Shown here: one piece after another, positions 52,585-62,377 of the stretch | How the letters are laid out: the number at the start of each line of letters is the position of its first letter | Position numbering within the stretch: position 1 is the stretch's first letter | Assembly (NCBI RefSeq): GCF_021391395.1 | Contig: NZ_CP090059.1 | Coordinates: forward strand, 2,465,001 to 2,529,000 | Direction of reading: 5' to 3' | DNA: 64,000 nucleotides | Origin: Sphingomonas cannabina | GTDB lineage: Bacteria; Pseudomonadota; Alphaproteobacteria; Sphingomonadales; Sphingomonadaceae | Position numbers and translations under genes: made by a program | The notes under the pieces: generated by a model | Seen by the model: only the letters and a program-made list of their open reading frames with translations | The model's database searches: none | Told to the model about the DNA's origin: nothing

Positions 52585-54882
52585 TCAGGTGCGCAGGCGT
52601 TCGATCGCCTGGGCGAGCGCCACATAGAGCTTGCCCATGTCGGACGAGAGCAGCGTGACGCCGAGCGACGACCCGTCACGCAACGCCAGGATCTGGCGCA
52701 GCATCGCTTCGAAATCGTGGATGTAGCGATTGACCTGCTCGCGGAATTCGCCGTCGGTGTCGTAGAGCCGCAGGATCTCCCGCGCCTCGCTCGCGTCGAG
52801 CAGGCGCACCGCGCGCCGCGTGAAGACGCCGCGATCGCCCTTGAGATAGGCGGCCCAGGCGCTGTCGGACACTTCGTGCGAGAAGCTCTTGGTGATGTCG
52901 ATCGACGCCGAATTGAGCGCCTCGACCAGCAGCGACATGCGACGTCCGAAATTGTCGTGGTTGGCGGCCTCGCGATCGGCGCGCTCGGCGTCGATCCGCG
53001 CCTCGAGCTGTGCCGTGGTCTCGCTGATCGTCATGAGCTGCTCGGCCAGCCGTTCGGAGGCGCGCGTCGCGGCGGCGACGGCGCCTTCCGACGCTTCCGC
53101 CAGTTCGCCGAGCGGCTGCGGGAGCGCGCGGGCGAAAGCGCGGCGGACGGCATCGGCGCTTTCGGCTTCGATCGCGCCGGCGGCGTCCGGAATGACCTGC
53201 GTCAACACGCCGCGCGCACTCTCGGCGGCGCGCGAGGCGGTTTCGCGGATACGGGCGAGCGCGTCGACCAGCTGTGGCGCGGCATCCTCTGCGAAGCGGC
53301 GGGCCTTGGCGATCGCTTCCTCGACCACCGCATCCATCGTCATCGCCTTGTCGCGCCCGGCGTCGAAGGTCTCGTTGAGCGTCGCGGTGATCTCGGTCAG
53401 CTTCTCGCGCTCAGTGGCGACGAGGCCGGCGACCGCGTTGACCGCATCGTGCGTGCTCTCGGCGGCGGTGACGAGCGCCAGCAGCTCGGGCTTGGCGGTG
53501 CCGACCAGCAAGCGGCTGGCGGCGATCTTCTCCTCCAGGCGGCTCAGCGCGCCGGGGAGAGTCTCGTCGATCTCGCGGGTCGAGGCATCGAGCGCGGTCA
53601 GCAGGTCCTCGGTCGTCGCGATCAGCGTCCGCGCCACGCTCTCGCCGTCGCGCATCGTCTCGGTCAGCGCGCCCGCAGATCCGGAGAGCGCGCTGATCGA
53701 CGCGGCCAGCTCCTGGCTCTTGGCGAGGCCATCGGCGTGCAGCCGGTCTAGCTGCCCCGAGGCGCCTTCGACGCCGACCGAGAGGCTGGCGAACAGCGAA
53801 TCGGTGCGATGCTGCTCCTCGCCGAGCCGGGCGGTGATGCGGTCGACCGCCGCCTCGACCTCGTCCAGCCGCTGCCGGAGCGCATCGGCGCTTTCATGGC
53901 TGGCCTTCTCGATCGCGGCCTGGCTGGTGCCCAGCATCGCCAGCATCGCCTCGCCCTGAGCGGCGATGCCCTTGCGCGCCTCGTCGATCGCCCGGGCGGC
54001 ACGGTCGAGCACGGCATCGACCGCGGCAGACATCTCGCCGGCGGCATTGTCGAGCCGGGCGGCGGCGGTCTCGCTGGTCGCCTCCATCCGCTCGAGATGA
54101 GCGGCGAGGCGGGCGGCTGCGCCGCTCGCGACCTCGTCGGCGGCACGCCCGCGATCGGAAAGCGTCGCCAGATGCCCGCCGAGCTCCACCGCCTTCTGGC
54201 TGGCCGCCAGTCCGGCGGCGTTGAGCGCCTCGGCCATCCCGGCGGTTTCGGCCTGCGCCTTGGGCAACGAATTGAACACGACGTTGAGGCTCGCCTCGGT
54301 CGTCTCGGCCGATTTGACCAGCGATCCGCTGATCGTCTCGAGGATGCGTGCTTCGGCGGACAGTTCGCCGCTGATGGCGTGCAGCCGTTCCGACGCGGCG
54401 TCGCCGATCGCGACGAGCGAGCTCGCCTGCTCGGCCAGTGCGCGGCGATTGGCCTCGATCCGGTTGGACAGCGCCAGGATCGTCTCGTCGAGCCGCGCCG
54501 CCTCGTTCCGCATCGCCCGCGCGGTGGCGCCGAAGCGGCGCGCCTCGGCGCGACTCGTGCGGAGGAGCAGGAGATAGAGCGTGGCGGCGAGGAGCGGCGG
54601 CACGCAGAGCGCCGCAACGAACTCGGCGAGCGCGACCGGCGCCATCGGGAAGGCCCCGCGCGAGAACCACGCCATCGCGGCAACCCAAGCCAGCGACAAG
54701 AGTACCAGCAGGACTGCGACGACCCGTGCAAAAGACGAGGGCGCCGGCTGCTCCGCCGCCCAGTCTTCCGCCTCCGCATCCGCTGGCGACTCGCTCCAGC
54801 TCTCCTCTTCGGCGGACAATGCGGTCCCCTCGTCCTCGTCAGGACGCAGATTCACGATACGCGTACCCCCGGTCACAGTCAT
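52585..54882 (-). CDS. large coiled-coil membrane protein (765 aa)
   Basis: I begin at ATG 54882; a longer frame runs antisense through the Hpt-like gene. The first 60 residues are acidic. Two membrane helices follow (about residues 65-90 and 98-122), then about 550 residues of Ala/Glu/Arg-rich heptads interrupted every 60-80 residues (e.g. RLDETILALSNRIEANRRAL). The last 100 residues are more globular (DSAWAAYLKGDRGVFTRRAV, EILRLYDTDGEF). It resembles chemoreceptor-like or tether-like coiled coils without a recognised signalling tip. Function unknown; cell envelope or polarity is a guess from its neighbours. Confidence 0.75.
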   Translation of the reverse strand: MTVTGGTRIVNLRPDEDEGTALSAEEESWSESPADAEAEDWAAEQPAPSSFARVVAVLLVLLSLAWVAAMAWFSRGAFPMAPVALAEFVAALCVPPLLAATLYLLLLRTSRAEARRFGATARAMRNEAARLDETILALSNRIEANRRALAEQASSLVAIGDAASERLHAISGELSAEARILETISGSLVKSAETTEASLNVVFNSLPKAQAETAGMAEALNAAGLAASQKAVELGGHLATLSDRGRAADEVASGAAARLAAHLERMEATSETAAARLDNAAGEMSAAVDAVLDRAARAIDEARKGIAAQGEAMLAMLGTSQAAIEKASHESADALRQRLDEVEAAVDRITARLGEEQHRTDSLFASLSVGVEGASGQLDRLHADGLAKSQELAASISALSGSAGALTETMRDGESVARTLIATTEDLLTALDASTREIDETLPGALSRLEEKIAASRLLVGTAKPELLALVTAAESTHDAVNAVAGLVATEREKLTEITATLNETFDAGRDKAMTMDAVVEEAIAKARRFAEDAAPQLVDALARIRETASRAAESARGVLTQVIPDAAGAIEAESADAVRRAFARALPQPLGELAEASEGAVAAATRASERLAEQLMTISETTAQLEARIDAERADREAANHDNFGRRMSLLVEALNSASIDITKSFSHEVSDSAWAAYLKGDRGVFTRRAVRLLDASEAREILRLYDTDGEFREQVNRYIHDFEAMLRQILALRDGSSLGVTLLSSDMGKLYVALAQAIERLRT

Positions 54883-54966
54883 TCGGAGACGTGTATCACG
54901 TTTCGTCCGGTTCGTAAGCCGGGCGTGGAAACCGGTCGTTAAGCATATGCGCCTAGTTCCGGGCAC

Positions 54967-55257
54967 ATGGCCTATGATCCCGGTGCAATCGATGCGACCC
55001 TGGCGGCGGCGGTAGGCGACGAGCCCGCGCTGATCGCCGAGCTGCGCGAAGCCTTTCTCGACAGCGCGAAGACCAATCTGGCGACGATCGAGAAGACGCG
55101 CGACCACGCGGTGTGGAAGGACGCGTCGCTGCGGCTCAAGGGCCTGGCGGCGAGCTTCGGCGCGATCCGCCTGATGGCGCTTGCGGGCGAGGCGGCCGAT
55201 CGCCCGGGCGATCCGGAGGCGCTGCGCAAGATGCGGCGGGCGATCGAGCGGCTCTAG
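54967..55257 (+). CDS. Hpt-like protein lacking the phosphorylatable histidine
   Basis: The 96-residue helical protein has the shape and length of a histidine phosphotransfer domain (IAELREAFLDSAKTNLATIE, then SLRLKGLAASFGAIRLMALA). In active Hpt proteins the core reads H-x-L-K-G; here it is L-R-L-K-G, so the phospho-accepting His is replaced by Leu (DNA 55122-55136). It may be a non-phosphorylated binding partner or inhibitor of a receiver, possibly of CckA or the nearby response regulator. It is divergent from the coiled-coil gene. Confidence 0.7.
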   Translation: MAYDPGAIDATLAAAVGDEPALIAELREAFLDSAKTNLATIEKTRDHAVWKDASLRLKGLAASFGAIRLMALAGEAADRPGDPEALRKMRRAIERL

Positions 55258-55778
55258 TCAGGCAGCAGCGGCAGCCTGCGGATCGCTTCGATCCGGTCGA
55301 TGGTCGCAAAGCTTCCCGTCGGGTAGGAGGGAAAGCGCGCGGTTTCCCTGCCGACGAAAGTCACATGATAGGCTCGCGGCTTTTTCCATGAATCGGAGGT
55401 CGCCATCACGGTGCCGGACTTCAGCTTGACCTTCCGCTTCGGAAGAATCAGCTGATAGCGATCTGACACGACATCTAATCCAAAATGAAACAGGTCTTTT
55501 TCGCGCATCTGGGTTTCACCTTCGTGGAAGATGGACCACGAGCCATTCGTGACGAGCACCCCACTCATCCGGCGCGGCGTCCCGAAGCGATAGCATTGGT
55601 CCGCCCGTTGTTCCTCGCCCACGCCGACCCCGCCGATGCCGCATGGCACCCCGAGAAAGGGGAAATAGACCTTCAGCCGATCGCCCAGGTGCCGATATGC
55701 CTGCGCAGGCGGCGCCCAGTCGCCCTCGCTGCACGCCGTCACGAGAAGCACAGCCGCGACGGCGCCCCACAGCCGCAT
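55254..55778 (-). CDS. lipoprotein of unknown function (174 aa)
   Basis: ATG 55778 overlaps the stop of the upstream vWA gene (ATGA). The protein starts with MRLWGAVAAVLLVTAC, a lipoprotein signal with Cys16 as the lipid site. The rest is beta-rich with several aromatic strands (LKVYFPFLGVPCG, SGVLVTNGSWSIFHE, RAYHVTFVGRETARFPSYPT). It does not match a family I can name. Being coupled to the vWA gene, it may act with the MoxR/vWA pair at the envelope. Confidence 0.7.
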   Translation of the reverse strand: MRLWGAVAAVLLVTACSEGDWAPPAQAYRHLGDRLKVYFPFLGVPCGIGGVGVGEEQRADQCYRFGTPRRMSGVLVTNGSWSIFHEGETQMREKDLFHFGLDVVSDRYQLILPKRKVKLKSGTVMATSDSWKKPRAYHVTFVGRETARFPSYPTGSFATIDRIEAIRRLPLLPD

Positions 55779-56956
55779 CAATGCTTCCTGCTCAGCTCGC
55801 GCATCGCTCCGTCCAGCCCGGCGAGCGTCAGCGGGTACATGCGGTCGTTCATCAGCTCGCGCATGATGCGGACCGACTGCGAATAGCCCCATTGCTCCTC
55901 CGGCACCGGATTGAGCCACACCGCTGCGGGATAGGTGTTGGTGAGCCGGTGCATCCACACCGCGCCGGCTTCCTCGTTCATATGCTCGACCGATCCGCCG
56001 GGATGGGTGATCTCATAGGGGCTCATCGACGCGTCGCCGACGAACACCAGCTTGTAGTCGTGGCCGAACTTGTGGAGCACGTCCCAGGTCGGCGTGCGCT
56101 CGGTGAAGCGGCGGCGGTTGTCCTTCCACACGCCCTCGTAGACGCAGTTGTGGAAGTAGAAGAATTCGAGGTTCTTGAACTCGCTGGTCGCGGCCGAGAA
56201 CAGCTCCTCGCAGAGCCTGACGAACGGGTCCATCGACCCGCCGATGTCGAGGAACAGCAGCAGCTTGACCGCATTGTGCCGCTCCGGGCGCATGTGGACG
56301 TCGAGCCAGCCCTGCTTGGCGGTGCCGGCGATGGTGGCATCGAGGTCGAGCTCCTCGGCCGCTCCTTCGCGTGCGAAGCGGCGCAGGCGGCGGAGCGCGA
56401 TCTTGATGTTGCGGGTGCCGAGCTCGCGGGTGTTGTCGAGGTTGCGGAACTCGCGGCCTTCCCAGACCTTGAGCGCGCGCTTGTGCGTGCTCTCGCCGCC
56501 GATCCGCACGCCTTCCGGGTTGTAGCCCGAGTTGCCGTAGGGCGAGGTGCCGCCGGTGCCGATCCATTTGCTGCCGCCCTGGTGACGGCCCTCCTGCTCG
56601 GCGAGGCGCTGCTTCAGCGTCTCCATGATCTCGTCCCAGGAGCCGAGCGACTCGATCTTCGCCATCTCCTCGGGCGTCAGATATTTCTGGGCGACCGCCT
56701 TCAGCCAGTCCTCGGGAATGTCCGCGCTCTGGGTGCCGTAGCTGGTGGAGATGCCGCGGAACACCTTGGCGAAGACCTGGTCGAAACGATCGAGCAGGCC
56801 CTCGTCCTTCACATAGGTCGTGCGGGCCAGATAGTAGAAGGCTTCCGGGGTACGCTCCACGACCTCCCGGTCGAGCGCCTCCAGGAGCACGAGATGCTCC
56901 TTGAGGCTGGCCGGAATGCCGGCCGCGCGCAATTCGTCGAGGAAACCGAGGAACAT
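55778..56956 (-). CDS. vWA domain protein (CoxE-like), MoxR partner
   Basis: The 392-residue protein starts at ATG 56956. Residues 1-180 are helical (DELRAAGIPASLKEHLVLLE; DWLKAVAQKYLTPEEMAKIE) with a Gly-rich loop (WIGTGGTSPYGNSG). Residues about 230-390 form a von Willebrand A domain, with LLLFLDIGGSM as its metal-site strand (Gly replaces the first Ser of DxSxS, a variant I associate with this family). Such proteins work with MoxR ATPases as chaperone-like pairs; the MoxR gene is upstream, with one gene in between. Confidence 0.85.
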   Translation of the reverse strand: MFLGFLDELRAAGIPASLKEHLVLLEALDREVVERTPEAFYYLARTTYVKDEGLLDRFDQVFAKVFRGISTSYGTQSADIPEDWLKAVAQKYLTPEEMAKIESLGSWDEIMETLKQRLAEQEGRHQGGSKWIGTGGTSPYGNSGYNPEGVRIGGESTHKRALKVWEGREFRNLDNTRELGTRNIKIALRRLRRFAREGAAEELDLDATIAGTAKQGWLDVHMRPERHNAVKLLLFLDIGGSMDPFVRLCEELFSAATSEFKNLEFFYFHNCVYEGVWKDNRRRFTERTPTWDVLHKFGHDYKLVFVGDASMSPYEITHPGGSVEHMNEEAGAVWMHRLTNTYPAAVWLNPVPEEQWGYSQSVRIMRELMNDRMYPLTLAGLDGAMRELSRKH

Positions 56957-56964
56957 GGCGTCTT

Positions 56965-58374
56965 CTACGGCTGGAGCTCGTAGAGCGTCCAGTCGGTTCC
57001 GGAGAGCCCTCGCGCATGGGCGCTGGCGATCGGCCGGTAGAGGCGGCCGCAGAGCGGGATGGTCGCGGGGAAGCTCTGCCCTTCGAATCGGTCGACGAAG
57101 ACGAAGCGCGCCGGCGGACAATCGGCGTCGACGATCGTGAGCGGATAACGCTGGTGCTCGGCGGCGACGCGGATCACGGCGAGGCCGGTCTCGCGGTCGA
57201 GCCGCAACGTCGCGCCGCCGGGCGAATGCGCCGACATCGCCCGTACCGCCGCGCCGGGATCGCCGCGCTGGTTGGCGATGAGGACGCCGTCCTGGATCAG
57301 GCTCGCCGCGGTTAACGCGGCCAGCGCCGCTCCGGCGGTCCATCGTTTCCAGTGTCCGGCGGCAAGCCCCAGTCCCGTCGCTTCCCCGATCAGGATCAGC
57401 AAGGCGGCGCTGGTGAGGAGATAATAGCGGGCGAAGCTGACATTGCCTGCGTGCAGGATGGCGATCGTCAGCGGGAAACCGATGATCGCGAGGCGATGGA
57501 AAGCGAGGCGCGAGACCCCGAAGCGAGGCGCCAGCAGCACGAGGATCGCTGCCAGGATCGGCAGCCAGACGTCGTGGCGCGGAATGCCGACGGTATAGCC
57601 CGCCATATCGCCGATGCCGCGGAGATAGGCGGCCAGGGTGAAGGGATCGTAGCGGCCGACGGTGAAACCGTTCTCGCTGGCCAACGCCGCGCCGGCGATC
57701 AGGCCGAGCACGCCGGCTAACGCGAGCAGCGCCGGACCGAACAGCCGCAGCGAATCGCGGATCGCGTCCTTCCATCCGGCGCGCTGCCATATTGCGAAGA
57801 AAGCCCAGCCGACGACCGCGCAGACGCCGAATATCATGGTGAGCTGCGACAGCGCACCGAGTGCGAAGCACCAGGCCAGTCCGCGGCGAGGGGGCGGAAT
57901 CTCGCCAGCCAGCCAGCGGTCCACCAGCAGCACCGCGGCGAGCAGCGCGAGCAGCATCGGCGCATAGCCACGCGCCTCCGATCCCATCGTCACCAGGATC
58001 GGCGATACGGCGAACAGCCATGCCGTGGTCAGCCCGACGACCGTGCCGCGCCGTGATCCGATCCGTCCGGCGATCCAGATCGCGACCGTGCCGCTCGCGA
58101 TCGACAGCGCGCGCGCCAGCACCGGCGGCGCGGCGAGGCCGACAAGCTGGAGCCAGAGCGAATTGAGATGGTGGTTGTTGTCGTGATTGATCTTGAGGAA
58201 CACGCCGAGCGGCGTGCCCGTGTCATGCGCGAGCGTCGCCGACCAGGCTTCATCAAGCCATAGCGAGCCCTGTGCCGACGCGATGCGCAGCGCCAGCCCG
58301 AACACGACGATCGCGCTGAGCAGGACAGGAAAGCGGCGGTCGAGTTCCCCCCTCGGGCCCATCGCAGCCAGCAT
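56965..58374 (-). CDS. membrane glycosyltransferase (PMT/ArnT-like)
   Basis: GGAG lies upstream of ATG 58374. The 469-residue protein has about ten hydrophobic segments and the N-terminal periplasmic loop motif SLWLDEAWSATLAH, with the catalytic-type Asp-Glu of family 39/ArnT-like transferases. It should use a polyprenyl-linked sugar on the outer face of the inner membrane. The C-terminal 100 residues are soluble. The target (lipid A, protein or polysaccharide) is unknown. It separates the MoxR and vWA genes and ends eight bases before the latter. Confidence 0.82.
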   Translation of the reverse strand: MLAAMGPRGELDRRFPVLLSAIVVFGLALRIASAQGSLWLDEAWSATLAHDTGTPLGVFLKINHDNNHHLNSLWLQLVGLAAPPVLARALSIASGTVAIWIAGRIGSRRGTVVGLTTAWLFAVSPILVTMGSEARGYAPMLLALLAAVLLVDRWLAGEIPPPRRGLAWCFALGALSQLTMIFGVCAVVGWAFFAIWQRAGWKDAIRDSLRLFGPALLALAGVLGLIAGAALASENGFTVGRYDPFTLAAYLRGIGDMAGYTVGIPRHDVWLPILAAILVLLAPRFGVSRLAFHRLAIIGFPLTIAILHAGNVSFARYYLLTSAALLILIGEATGLGLAAGHWKRWTAGAALAALTAASLIQDGVLIANQRGDPGAAVRAMSAHSPGGATLRLDRETGLAVIRVAAEHQRYPLTIVDADCPPARFVFVDRFEGQSFPATIPLCGRLYRPIASAHARGLSGTDWTLYELQP

Positions 58375-58424
58375 GCGTTGCTCCGGCGCGCGGCGCAAGC
58401 TCGACCGGTAGAGTCGGAATGATG

Positions 58425-59273
58425 TCAGCGGCCGCCCTGCCGTTTCGCCATGAACGCCAGCCGCTCGAACAGCATCACGTCAGCCTCGTTCTTGAGCAGA
58501 GCGCCATGGAGCGGCGGGATCGCCTTGGTCGGATCGCGGTTCTGCAGCACCTCGAGCGGCATGTCCTCGTGGAGCAGCAGTTTGAGCCAGTCGAGCAACT
58601 CGCTGGTCGAGGGCTTTTTCTTAAGTCCCGGCACCTCGCGGATGTCGTAGAATATGTCCATCGCCTTGCTCACCAGGATCTTCTGGATGCCGGGGAAGTG
58701 GACGTCGACGATCCGCTGCATCGTCTCGCGGTCGGGGAACTTGATGTAGTGGAAGAAGCAGCGGCGCAGGAAGGCGTCCGGCAGGTCCTTCTCGTTGTTC
58801 GAGGTGATGACGACGATCGGCCGCTCGGCAGCGCGCACGGTCTCGCCGGTTTCGTAGACGTGGAATTCCATCCGGTCGAGCTCCTGGAGGAGGTCGTTGG
58901 GGAATTCGATGTCGGCCTTGTCGATCTCGTCGATCAGCAGGACGGGCACTTGCGGAGAGGTGAACGCCTCCCACAGCTTGCCCTTGCGGATATAGTTGGA
59001 GATGTCGTGGACGCGCGGATCGCCGAGCTGGCCGTCGCGCAGGCGCGCGACCGCATCATATTCGTAGAGGCCCTGCTGCGCCTTGGTCGTCGACTTGACG
59101 TTCCACTCGATCAGCGGGGCGCCGACCGCCTTGGCGATCTCATAGGCGAGCACCGTCTTGCCGGTGCCCGGCTCGCCCTTCACTAGCAGCGGACGCCGGA
59201 GCATGACCGCGGCATTGACCGCGACCTTGAGATCGTCGGTGGCGACATAGCTCTGGGTACCCTCGAACCGCAT
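58425..59273 (-). CDS. MoxR-family AAA+ ATPase
   Basis: A 282-residue AAA+ protein with Walker A GEPGTGKT (33-40), Walker B VLLIDEID (111-118, Asp115/Glu116), sensor 1 VVITSNNEKDLPDAF and the arginine-finger FLRRCFFHYIKFP. The MoxR group helps mature or insert metal cofactors or stress complexes together with vWA proteins. It is the first of a four-gene minus-strand run including the glycosyltransferase, vWA and lipoprotein genes. Confidence 0.92.
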   Translation of the reverse strand: MRFEGTQSYVATDDLKVAVNAAVMLRRPLLVKGEPGTGKTVLAYEIAKAVGAPLIEWNVKSTTKAQQGLYEYDAVARLRDGQLGDPRVHDISNYIRKGKLWEAFTSPQVPVLLIDEIDKADIEFPNDLLQELDRMEFHVYETGETVRAAERPIVVITSNNEKDLPDAFLRRCFFHYIKFPDRETMQRIVDVHFPGIQKILVSKAMDIFYDIREVPGLKKKPSTSELLDWLKLLLHEDMPLEVLQNRDPTKAIPPLHGALLKNEADVMLFERLAFMAKRQGGR

Positions 59274-59337
59274 CCGTGCCCGTCCTTTTCAAAGATCGGG
59301 TATGCAGTAGAGGGTCGCGGCGCCTCAGCGCAAGCGT

Positions 59338-60006
59338 TCAGCGATGATGGCGGCGGGCGTCGGCGCGGGCCTCGAGCAGCTGCCAGAGGGCGCGGTGCTG
59401 GGCGAGGGTCTGGCCGGCGCCGAACAGCATCGCCCGCTCGAACGCCGGGGTTTCTGCCAGGGCGGCGACCACCGTCGCGCTGTCGCGGGCGAGGGGGAGG
59501 GCGCTTTCCACCACCTGCAGCCCCAGCCGGCGCGCGCCGGCATCGAGGACGTGGCGGATCGCGGGCCAATCGAGCACCAGCGCCATCGCGGAGCCGATCG
59601 CGACGCCTGCCCGGTCAGAGCTGGCGAGCATGTCGAGCGCATGGCGCTGGCCGGTGATCGCGGTCTCGCTCTCGGCCTGGCCGGGGGTGCTCGGCAGCGG
59701 CCCGGCGGCGGCGACGAGACGGACGACGCCGGCGCGCTCCTCGGTAAAGCCGGTGGCCGCTTCGCCCAGCCACGCCTCCACCACCGGGTGTTCGGCGCGG
59801 CCCTGCGCATGTTCGAGGACGCCGGGATGGCGGGCGTGGAGCATGCACCAACAATGCGCGGCATCGGCCAGATCACGGGTCGCCGAGCCGGCTCCCGCCA
59901 GCATGGCGGCGAACGGCTCGACCGCGCTGCCTTCTGCCGAGACCAGCGCGGTGAGAGCTTCCCATGCCTCGCCGAAGCGGGCGCCGTTTGCCGAGGTGAA
60001 CGCCAT
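59338..60006 (-). CDS. conserved hypothetical protein (222 aa)
   Basis: ATG 60006 opens a 222-residue, mostly helical, Ala-rich soluble protein (MAFTSANGARFGEAWEALTA; RDLADAAHCWCMLHARHPGV; ALWQLLEARADARRHHR). It has a Cys-His cluster (HCWCMLHARH at about 51-60) but no clear metal site. An alternative frame in the same region is less natural in composition. I have an impression of a sphingomonad-specific unknown family here. Nothing shows a function. Confidence 0.7.
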   Translation of the reverse strand: MAFTSANGARFGEAWEALTALVSAEGSAVEPFAAMLAGAGSATRDLADAAHCWCMLHARHPGVLEHAQGRAEHPVVEAWLGEAATGFTEERAGVVRLVAAAGPLPSTPGQAESETAITGQRHALDMLASSDRAGVAIGSAMALVLDWPAIRHVLDAGARRLGLQVVESALPLARDSATVVAALAETPAFERAMLFGAGQTLAQHRALWQLLEARADARRHHR

Positions 60007-60133
60007 AGGCTCCTATCCGAAGTGTCTGCCGGCCGGGCCGACGTCCACTCCTTCATCCGGCACAAGCCTATACCGAAGGACGTAAAAACGCGGTTGATCG
60101 CGAATTAATCAAGCGTTCGGAGAGATGAAGAAA

Positions 60134-60159
60134 GGGCCCGTTTCGGTGGAAACGGGCCC
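60134..60159 (-). terminator. terminator after rpoD
   Basis: GGGCCCGTTTC (60134-60144) pairs perfectly with GAAACGGGCCC (60149-60159), loop GGTG. Read on the minus strand it is followed by TTTCTTC, so it ends the dnaG-rpoD transcript. Confidence 0.85.
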
Positions 60160-60186
60160 GTAGAGCGGCTCGCGACAAACCTGAAT

Positions 60187-60307
60187 CGTCATGCCGGACT
60201 TGTTCCGGCATCCACCTCGCCCATGAAGACTGGCGCTGAGGTCTAGCCCGAACCTCGAAACCGGCGTCTGGCTGCCCGGTGGACCCCGGAACAAGTCCGG
60301 GGTGACG
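60187..60307 (-). repeat. REP pair with CCGGACTTGTTCCGG cores
   Basis: Two inverted units lie between rpoD and its terminator: ATGCCGGA/TCCGGCAT around CTTGT (60191-60211) and ACCCCGGA/TCCGGGGT around ACAAG (60283-60303). They share the core CGGACTTGTTCCGG in opposite orientation, a BIME-like arrangement, and are of a different type from the CCCCGGC REPs. Confidence 0.8.
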
Positions 60308-60346
60308 AAGAATTGCGGGTCAGCTTTTCCTCAATCCGCTCCCGGA

Positions 60347-62376
<2,030 letters not shown>

Positions 62377-62377
<1 letters not shown>

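Noticed and set aside
55778..58021. 747-residue minus-strand ORF covering the vWA gene and part of the glycosyltransferase gene
   Set aside because: The C-terminal half is the vWA protein itself; the upstream half is an out-of-frame reading of the glycosyltransferase gene, so the true start is ATG 56956.
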